64,000 nucleotides of DNA from Haematococcus lacustris (Eukaryota; Chlorophyta; Chlorophyceae; Chlamydomonadales; Haematococcaceae). The position numbers were made by a program, and so were the translations under genes. Below the pieces are notes generated by a model. The model was not told where the DNA came from and did no database searches. It saw only the letters and a list, made by a program, of their open reading frames with translations. This document shows, piece by piece, positions 56,273 to 64,000 of the stretch (the first letter of the stretch is position 1; every line of letters starts with the position of its first letter). The DNA lies in contig JASKMD010000012.1 in assembly GCA_030144725.1 (NCBI GenBank), positions 7,053,095 to 7,117,094 on the forward strand, given 5' to 3'.

Positions 56273-59200
56273 CTTTACCTGCCTGCCTGCCTGCTTTACC
56301 TGCCTGCCTGCTTTACCTGCCTGCCTGCCTGTTTTCCCTCACCTGCTCCGCTGTGCCTGCTGGCCTGCGCTCCAGCCAGGTGGCGTCCCAGCTTGATGGC
56401 CTCATGGAGCTCAACAGCGGCCTGGCCCGCACGCTGCTGGCCAGCGCCCCGGCCTGCCTGGACAGGCTGTTCCGCACTGCTGCTGGCTTCCTGGAAGAAG
56501 GTGAGGGCCATTGCCAGGCAGCTGTACTGGCACTGCCATGCCATCGCCCCCAACCACCCGCTTAACCACCTGCCAGGACTACCAGGGCTAGCCGCTGCCT
56601 CCTGCCCCCCAACCACCTCCTCACCTGCTGCTCCTGCTCTGATCAAGCTGCCACCCTCTGGCACTAACCCCTGCCATACCTACCAGCCCAGCTTGATCAG
56701 GATCTTGATGATCAGCTTAGTCAGGGCGGCAGCCACTAACGTCAGAACAGCCCTGAGGGAGGCCGAGGCTTGGCATGCCCTGCCCTTCTTCCTCCCCTCC
56801 CTGCTCCCTCTGACCCTTCCTCAGAAACACCACCACTCCAGGTCCACCTCTCCCCCTGCCCCCTGCCGCACCCCTCGCCCTGCTCCCTGCCCCTTGCCGA
56901 CCCCGGCTACCCCTCACCCTGCCCCCTGCCTCCCCCTCCCTTGCAGGCGCCCTTGAAACCCGCACCTATGGCAAGCGCCTGATCTGGGCCATCAAGACCA
57001 GCCTGGCCAGCCGCCCTGACTTCGAGCGCCTGGTCGCCCAGCTGCAGCCGGAGGCCCTGTCTCGCAAGGTCAGCGACGTGGTGGAGAGCAGCAACGGCCC
57101 GCCCCCACCCCCCACCCGCGGCGCCCTAGGGCAGCGCCAGCCAGGCGGCCCACGCCAGGTGGCCAGCAGCGATGCCCGCCCCTCCCCCTCCCCCCTCAAA
57201 TACCTAGAGCCAGGGGGGGTGGGGGCGGGTGGGGGGCCAGGGGCGGTGCTCTCCGGGCGAGCGCTCCAAGACGCTACCGGGAGTGCGGGCAACAGCAGCA
57301 CTGGGGCCAGCAGCGCTGGCAGGCAGCAGCAGCAGACAGGGCAGTACCACCAGTCAGTGTCGGCTCCAGTGGGCAGCCAGGGCCTGCAGCACGACTACAA
57401 GGGGGCAGGGCCTGGGCCAGGGCCAGGGGGGGGTGCCGGGGTCAAGCCAGGTCAGGCTACCCCCGAGCGGCGTCGCCTGCAGCACATGCCCTCCTGGCGC
57501 ACCCGCACCAGCGAGCCTGACGAGCCCGCTGGCCCGCTGCAAGGCCCGGGCACTGCCGCCCCCTCAGCCGCTCCCGCTGCCTCCTCCGCCCCGGCTGTCA
57601 GGGCTGCTGGGCCAGGCCTGGGGGTGCCTCCCCTGCCGGGGGGCAGGGGGGGGGCGTCCACCACCCGCCGCCGCCCGTCCCTGGGCCCGGGGCAGCTGGG
57701 CCCCCAAGCAGCTAGCCCCTCAGGGGGGGGAGACGGTGCGGGCGGGGGGGGAGGGGCAGGCCGGCCTGGGCTGCAGCGTGGCGACAGCTTCTCCCCGGGC
57801 CAGCAGGAGGTCCTGGCCAAGGCGCTGGGCGGGCTGGGCAGCAAGGACTTCCGGGAGAGGCTGGAGGCTCTGCGAGGGCTGGAGGGGGTGGTGGCCAGCT
57901 CCGGGGGGCTGGTGGGCGCATCAGAGACGCAGCTGCAGGCTGTCATGGACGGCCTCGTGGTGGGTGCCCCTGACCTGCTCTGGCGTGGCACTGCGAGAGG
58001 ACCAGCTCACGCAGCAGGTCCTGCATGGCAGGGCGCCAATGTGTACAGCTTCTCCCATATCCTCTGGGTGAAAGTGCCACTGATTTTGCTGGGGAGGGCT
58101 GGGTGGGGCTGGGGCTGGGCATGGTGGTAGATGTGGTGATGGTGGTGACGCTGGCAGTGGTGGCAATGGTTGTGGTGGTGTTGATGATGGTGGTGACGTC
58201 AGTTCTGCTGTTCAGGCAGGTGTTCTGCTGTTCAGGCAGGTGGGGATGGGTGGCCAGGGGGCCACAGCAGCCCGACATGCCGTGACAAGAGAGCAGCCCT
58301 CCACACAGCCCTCAGCTGCCGCACTGAGCACCCCAGCCTGTGCACTGCCCTTCACCTACACCCAGCCTTCAACTAGTGTACACTTGCTCCACACAACCTG
58401 TTTATCATCTGCCCTGCAACCCCTGATGACCCGGACACAAGCAGCAAGCATTAGGCCTGCCCTGTCCCCCCGCCCCTTCCGCCCTTCCTGCCCCTCCTAC
58501 CCAACCACAACCACACCAACCACCTGCCACCCTGTGCACACCCAGCTCTGCATTCCGCCAGGGCTGCATTGTATCCATATGTTTATGTGTATCTATATAT
58601 GCATCCGTGTATGCATCCATGGATGTGTCTATGCATGTATCCATACATGTATGTGTGTACAAGTAGGTGTGTGCAATACCACAACGCTTGTCCCCCCGCA
58701 GAGCCACTCAGGCCTTGGTTGGCTGCTGCAGGCTCGCCTGAATGACGGCAACGCCAAGGTGGTGACAGCGGTGCTGGAGGGCCTGACCCGCATGGCTGGG
58801 GCGCTGCGGGAGCGTGTGCAGCCCGGCCTCAACACCCTGGTGCCGGCGCTAGCTGCTGCCCTGGGCTCTACCAACGAAAAAGTGAGTCACTCGCATGCTT
58901 GGCTTTGCATGCACGATGCTGGTGAGGCGCACAATCTCCACACATTTATAAGAGAGTGAGTCAACCATGATGGGGCAAGCTCTGCTCAGCTCAGCAACGT
59001 CCCACCACCACTGGCCCCGCCCCTAACCTCCCTCACCTGCTTGAAAGTCCTTGTCGTTTGCTGCCTGCCAGTCAGTTGTTATGCGCAGATGTTGGCCCTG
59101 CCGGCATGTCTCCTTCAAAGTGCTACCTCCTCGCATGACTGGCTGCTTGACCGTCAGTGTTGGCGTGTGGCGTTGGCCCTGCCTGCCTGTGTGCATCATC

Positions 59201-59647
59201 ACCTGCCCGTGTCCATCATCGCCTGCATGCTCGCCTGCCAGTCTCACCCCACCCGCCTGCCCTTCCTGCTGCTGCCAGATCCGCGCCGCCGCCGCCGATG
59301 CCGCTGACGCCCTAGTAGCCAGCGTGGACGGCGCCCTGCTGGTCCAGCACCTGAGCCACTGTGTGGCCCATGGCCAGCTGCGCGGCAAGCCTGCCCTGGT
59401 AGAGCGGCTGCAGCAGGTGCTGAGAGACCTGTGGCCCTCCCGCCCCGCCCTGGTCATCAAGCATGCCGTCCCCGCCGCCTTCTCCCTCCTGAACGACCCC
59501 AAGGGCGAGGGCAAGCTCGCGGCGCAGGCAATGCTGGCCGGCCTGTCCCAGCTCATGGGGCAGCAGCTCTTGAGCCATGCAGCCAGTCTGCAGCCAGCCG
59601 CTCAGCAGAGGGTCGCGGACGCCGTGGCAGCAGCCAGCGTGAGTTAG
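48252..59647 (+). CDS. TOGARAM1: TOGARAM/crescerin-type TOG-array protein, 5' partial
   Basis: Exons: 48252-48393, 48480-48540, 48690-48876, 49264-50494, 50866-51165, 51238-51492, 52011-52213, 53111-54022, 54450-54530, 55299-55545, 55874-56004, 56380-56500, 56947-57959, 58702-58881, 59279-59647; all phases join, about 1810 aa without the start. A short VVFPNTYR stretch near 49035 may be an additional exon. N-terminal TOG repeats ([44 protein letters not shown]) are followed by a ~900-residue disordered linker with a basic motif ([14 protein letters not shown]). A third TOG follows ([37 protein letters not shown]), then a Ser/Pro linker and a fourth TOG ([17 protein letters not shown]). Two TOGs, long linker, two TOGs is the crescerin layout; these proteins bind tubulin and shape axonemal microtubules. 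A GC donor is needed after 55545. CLASP is an alternative, less fitting. Confidence 0.85.
52336..52918 (+). repeat. Two-letter pentanucleotide array (AGCCC/TGCCC)
   Basis: About 115 contiguous 5-bp units that are either AGCCC or TGCCC, in the intron between 52213 and 53111. All six frames stay open because of the period, producing spurious 200-340-residue ORFs. Confidence 0.98.
54174..54335 (+). repeat. Tandem duplication in intron
   Basis: GTTGCACCCTATAGCCCAGC ... GGGGTCCATGTAGAT occurs twice (about 54175-54242 and 54269-54335), nearly identical. Confidence 0.9.
54797..55208 (+). repeat. 20-bp minisatellite with alternating variants
   Basis: About 20 copies of CCACCTCAACCTGCCCCTGA. In the first half this unit alternates with CCACCTCAACCAGCACCTGA, a 40-bp higher-order repeat. 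Confidence 0.97.
56136..56335 (+). repeat. (CCTG)n array with TTTAC interruptions
   Basis: Tetranucleotide CCTG repeats with CTTTACCTG interruptions, in the intron between 56004 and 56380. The Leu/Pro/Ala/Cys-rich open frames are artefacts. Confidence 0.97.
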
Positions 59648-60915
59648 GGTCGGCATGTGGGTGCTGAGGCAGCAGGGCAGGCATGGACTGGGCTCTGGCC
59701 ACTGCACGGGCCTACAACCTGTAGGCTGAAGCACAGCCTCTGAGGCTGTTGCAGCTGGTACAGCTGGTGGTGGTGGGGCACGGTGCACAGGGGCTGTGGA
59801 AGGGGGCAGCTGGACCCCTCTCACAGGCAGGCACTAATTCAGGCAACAGCTGTGCCCTGCTCCTGAGCAACTGCTGATCTTGGCTGCAAGCACCCCCAAC
59901 CTGCAAGCAGGGCAGGGCTGCCAAGGCGTTTTGTTTGACTGCCAAGGCATGGTCCAAGTTTATCACAAACATCATGTTCACATGCTCCTCACTCGTCCTG
60001 GTTATCCTGGTCATACTGGTCATACTGGTCACTCCCACATGATCACTCTTGTGCATCTTCAGGGCAAGGTGCTGCACAATCCACGATTGTGACTGCAGCT
60101 GCACTCATTCGTGTCACATGAGGGCCCTGCATAGCTTGCATGGCGCATGGGGTGGTTTTGCAGCTTGTCGGTGGCTGATCACACTTTTATGCACCAAAAC
60201 TGACTGTGTCACACTGATGGTGGGCACATGGCATGGGGAGCTGTCACACCATAGGCGAGCAGCCAGGCCCACAAAATGATAGGTAGGCAGGGGGGGGGGC
60301 AGGTGAGGAGCAGGCACTGGCACTGCTTGCGCACAACCTGATCACCACATGGAAACTCCAACGGCAAAGACTGGGGTGGCTCCCATGCACATTCAGCCCA
60401 TGCTAACAGAATGCTGGGCAAGGTATGGTGCATGCTGAGCCAGACCCCCTCATATTGGTGGCTCCCGGCATGGCGACCGTGATCCACACACGTTGATCAC
60501 TTCAGCGGTGCAAACCCAACATCAATGGTGCCCAGGCTGCCTGGCAAGAGGCATCCAGGAGGGCAGGGTGAGTTGACAAGCTGAGGCTGATTGGCACATT
60601 CTAGCAACCACCTGGATAACACCAAAAGAAGCTGGGTAGGAAAGAGGAGGGCCGGAGTTTTGGCTGTGATTTTCTTTCCCATGAGTGAGCAATTACCTAC
60701 CACACACCCAACATGCAGTGTTCAAAGGTGTTTGCTCTTAAGACTGGGCGCAGCAACGAAGGTGGCTACAAAGGTCCAGGGGCGCAGGTCTTTGCTGACT
60801 GCAAGTTTGCTTCAGTGCTGACGGGCACGCAGCAGCAGGGTCTGCGTCAGAGCTGTTCTGCGCTGCTACACCTGCTGGATCATCTGGGCTGCGTGAGAGT
60901 AGCTGGCAGACGGTG
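59648..60915. other. Intergenic downstream of the TOGARAM-like gene
   Basis: 3' UTR, then no supported gene. A short (TCATACTGG)n-like stretch is at about 60000-60030. Confidence 0.5.
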
Positions 60916-60977
60916 GCTGCTAGTGGCCACTACTGGTCCGGCTCAAATGGAGGCCCTAGTGAGGGACAAGGGGGCTG
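60916..60977 (+). repeat. Solo terminus of the Fanzor-family tail
   Basis: GCTGCTAGTGGCCACTACTG ... GGGACAAGGGGGCTG, about 60 bp, equals the last part of 14434-14698 in the same orientation; nothing else of the element remains. Confidence 0.8.
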
Positions 60978-61535
60978 TTTAAGTTAAACTGCCTGCATGG
61001 GTTGTACAGTGTACTGAATGCACAAGTGCCAGCTTGGAGATCAAGTGCGACATTGCAAGGGGAGGAACAGGACAAGATTTCACAACATCTACAGCCGTGA
61101 TCCAGTCCAAGCTCGGTCGCACTGTCAAGATGTCGATGCTGGCACAACAGCCGTGATGAATCAACCAAGTCCAAGCTCAGCCACAGCCCTGTCAAACAAC
61201 TAGACAGTACTACACGATGTACAGCAGGCCAACCCGACAACAGTTTGTGCTACAGCTTCAACACCTTGGTGATGCCCAATGCAGAGGGCAGACAGTACGT
61301 CAGGGCCATGCAAGCTATATTATAGCAAATAGAGGCTCTGGTGGCAGTCATTTCTCCACCTCTCAGAGGCATGTCCGTGGCTGTGCCATTGACCCTGTCC
61401 TACGCAACAGAGCCAGAAGTGGCAGGCAACAATGTTCCTCACCAGTCTCGGTGGCTATCTGGCCCACTCAGATATGATACTGTACTGTCACGGCATGGTG
61501 TGCCGCCTATCCCTTTAGAAGCAGTATTGTACTAC
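60978..61535. other. Unassigned sequence before the gap
   Basis: No domain recognised on either strand. Because a gap follows, it need not adjoin the retroelement beyond it. Confidence 0.5.
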
Positions 61536-62035
61536 NNNNNNNNNNNNNNNNNNNNNNNNNNNNNNNNNNNNNNNNNNNNNNNNNNNNNNNNNNNNNNNNN
61601 NNNNNNNNNNNNNNNNNNNNNNNNNNNNNNNNNNNNNNNNNNNNNNNNNNNNNNNNNNNNNNNNNNNNNNNNNNNNNNNNNNNNNNNNNNNNNNNNNNNN
61701 NNNNNNNNNNNNNNNNNNNNNNNNNNNNNNNNNNNNNNNNNNNNNNNNNNNNNNNNNNNNNNNNNNNNNNNNNNNNNNNNNNNNNNNNNNNNNNNNNNNN
61801 NNNNNNNNNNNNNNNNNNNNNNNNNNNNNNNNNNNNNNNNNNNNNNNNNNNNNNNNNNNNNNNNNNNNNNNNNNNNNNNNNNNNNNNNNNNNNNNNNNNN
61901 NNNNNNNNNNNNNNNNNNNNNNNNNNNNNNNNNNNNNNNNNNNNNNNNNNNNNNNNNNNNNNNNNNNNNNNNNNNNNNNNNNNNNNNNNNNNNNNNNNNN
62001 NNNNNNNNNNNNNNNNNNNNNNNNNNNNNNNNNNN
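61536..62035. other. Assembly gap (500 N)
   Basis: Exactly 500 N. It interrupts the retroelement after its RNase H start. Confidence 0.99.
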
Positions 62036-64000
62036 TAGCACCGCCACTCTCTCACTGCCCGAACAATGGCCAGCAGCTCCTGCTCTCCTGTGGTATACCG
62101 GGTCTCTGCAGGTGACAGCTTCTTGCTGGTGTAGGCTATGGGCCTGCCTTCTTGCATCAACACACCGCCCGTGCCCAGTAGGGATGCATCAGTGCACACC
62201 ACAAAGGCTTTTGTAAAATCAGGCAGGGCCAATACAGGTGCGGAGCATAGAGCTTCCTTCAAAGCATTGAAAGCGGCCAGTTCAGCCCCAGCGAACACTG
62301 CCCAGTTATACTTTGCTGCGGCCTCCTTGCTCGTCAAATTTGTGAGTGGTGCGGCGATTGCGCTGAAATTGGGAATGAACCTTCGGAAGTAGTTTGCCAA
62401 GCCCAAGAACGCCTGCAAATCTTTCACACTGCGTGGCGCCGGCCAGTCCTTCACCACCTGTACCTTCGCAGGGTCAACGGCAATACCATCGCCGCCCACG
62501 ATGTGCCCCAGGAACACTAACTTAGGCTGATTGAACTCGCACTTCGACATTTTTGCGTAAAGCTTGTGCTCTCGCATGAGCTGCAGCACTTCTCTCAGGT
62601 GCACCAGGTGCTCTTCAGGGGTGTTACTCATCACCAGGATGTCATCAATATAGACCAGCACCGACTTGTTGATTAGGGGCTTAAACACCGTGTTCATAAC
62701 CCGTTGGAAGGTAGCAGGAGCATTTGTCAGCCCAAAACATAGCACTTTAAACTGGAACTGGCCCACAGGCGTCAAGAATGCCGTCTTTGGCACGTCCTCC
62801 TCTGTGATCCTGATTTGATGGTAGCCTGCCTGCAGATCCAGGCTGCTAAAGACCTTCTTGCCAGCCAGCTTGTCAAACAGCTCATCAATCCTTGGTAGGG
62901 GGTATCTATCTCTCACTGTCAGCTTGTTCAAGGCACGATAGTCAATGCACATTCTCAGGGTGCCATCCTTCTTCTGTACAAACAGGATGGGTGCCCCATA
63001 TGGACTGCTACTGGGCTCAATCAACCCTTTAGCCAGCAGCTCAGCAACTTGCTTTCTCACTTCAGCGTCCTCCCTAGGACTCAGCTTGTACATGCGGCGA
63101 TAGGGTGGCACCGCCCCTGGCTCCAGCCTAATGGTGTGCCCCACCTTCCTATCAGGTGGCAGCCCCTCAGGCATGCTCTCAAACACATCAGCAAACTCTG
63201 CCAGCAGCCCCTCCAACTGTGCTGCTGGTACCAGCCAGGGATTCACTTCAGCACTCCTGGCTCCTTCTGAGCCCACCACTGCAGCTGCTAAGCTGCCTGT
63301 GTGCCAGCCCTCCTTATCATTGCCATCACTAGGCTGCACGAGCATTAGCCAGCTGCTGCAGCCCTGGCGCAACAGCCTCGCAGTCTGCCCTGCGCTCAGC
63401 ACTCCTGCAGCCTCCTTGCAGCGCTGTTTCTCCATTTCTGCCACAGCTGCAAAACCCGGCAGATGCTTGGGCCGCAGCGCAAACAAGTTCTCCGGTTTCC
63501 CCGAATTGGTAGCCTGCAAGGTGCAGACTCCGTGCTTTGGTTTTAACACCGCGTCATAGTAGGACAGCCAGTCTGCCCCCAAAATCAAGTCCACACCAGC
63601 CAGCATGCCTGGCATGATTTTGGCGAAGCACCCCACTTTGCTCTTCTGTATCTCCAATGGTCCCACAAACTGCTCACGAATGTGCACTGTGTCGTTGTTT
63701 GCAGTTAGCAAGTTTAATGGTCTCTCCAAGATGTGCCTTGTCAGCATTGGGTTCTTCTGCTTATCCAACCACTCTTTGCTCAAGATGCTATGAGTAGCAC
63801 CAGTGTCCATCATTACCCTGCACGGCTTTCCTCCATATCTTCCACAGAACAGAAAAGGTAACTGCAGCTCTGCTCCTGCTGCAGCCACGGTAGGTGCATC
63901 CATGGTGTCAATGAGCATCTTACACATTGAGCCCTCATTGAACAGAACCATCGACTCACATCCTGGCGGTTCAGCACCATCTACCAGCCAGGCAAAGCCC
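62036..64000 (-). mobile_element. Ty3/gypsy retrotransposon pol (protease, RT, RNase H), partial
   Basis: One uninterrupted minus-strand frame enters from beyond the window edge (64000) and runs to the gap. In order: aspartic protease with DTGATHS (D about 63805), a linker, then reverse transcriptase starting near YRRMYKLSP with KKDGTLRMCIDYRALN, SSLDLQAGYHQI, FGLTNAPATFQ and the catalytic YIDD box. A connection region follows (FLGHIVGGDG; FLGLANYFRRFI), then RNase H with CTDAS and GEQELLAIV. This order and the FLGLANYFRRFI-type motif are diagnostic of Ty3/gypsy. No stops or frameshifts occur over about 1.96 kb, so the insertion looks young. Integrase and the 3' LTR would be in or beyond the gap; gag and the 5' LTR lie outside the window. 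Confidence 0.95.

Noticed and set aside
56115..56565. Cys/Leu/Pro/Ala repeat ORF resembling a structural protein
   Set aside because: Frame through a (CCTG)n array in a TOGARAM intron.
61201..61535. Plus-strand frame (SVAVPLTLSYATEPEVAGNN) beside the gap
   Set aside because: Short, unrecognised, and adjacent to a gap of unknown length; not enough to call a gene.

Overview
This is nuclear DNA of a flagellated green alga, most likely a chlorophycean of the Chlamydomonadales (Haematococcus-like is my guess, not shown). Evidence: GC-rich, intron-dense genes with GT-AG and several GC-AG introns; a plastid lycopene-cyclase-family gene (CruP); three cilium-associated genes; G/C-rich microsatellites in the introns; and dense transposon debris of a kind I associate with this order. 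The assembly has a leading N run and two gaps of exactly 500 N (21109-21608 and 61536-62035), which are probably placeholders of unknown true length.

Layout: 110-5.6 kb is transposon-rich, with a TIR element (2929-5414) that contains a second, unrelated TIR element (3105-4907). 5.7-12.6 kb is the ciliary transition-zone gene TMEM67/MKS3 (17 exons, 1007 aa, every splice phase consistent). 14-15.2 kb holds fragments of a TnpB/Fanzor-like mobile-element protein with a conserved non-coding 3' tail. 15.6-17.0 kb is ALG13 (5 exons, 183 aa). 17.2-21.07 kb is an INCENP-like gene whose C-terminus is lost in a gap. 22.8-29.6 kb (minus strand) is CruP, with an apparent one-base frameshift. A 273-bp hAT-like MITE lies between CruP and the divergently transcribed SDH2 (30.3-32.3 kb; 6 exons, 286 aa). 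33.5-41.65 kb is a 1620-aa alanine-rich coiled-coil protein ending in a CEP164-type WW module. 42.6-48.1 kb is a nest of mobile elements, including a 2.9-kb TIR element inserted into a Fanzor-type tail. 48.25-59.65 kb is a TOGARAM/crescerin-type TOG-array gene that lacks its 5' end. 62.0-64.0 kb is a Ty3/gypsy pol gene (minus strand) running off the window edge.

Functionally, three genes point to cilia (TMEM67 at the transition zone, the CEP164-like WW protein at the basal body, TOGARAM on axonemal microtubules). ALG13, SDH2, CruP and INCENP belong to N-glycosylation, respiration, plastid carotenoid metabolism and mitosis, so this is ordinary eukaryotic gene neighbourhood, not an operon.

The most notable material is in the repeats: (i) several fragments of one TnpB/Fanzor-like family share a roughly 260-bp hairpin-rich 3' tail in the place where TnpB/Fanzor systems encode their guide RNA; (ii) an unclassified TIR transposon makes 7-bp target duplications and encodes a SAP-like plus Pro/Ala/Gln-repeat protein. 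No rRNA, tRNA, CRISPR array or bacterial-type operon was recognised.
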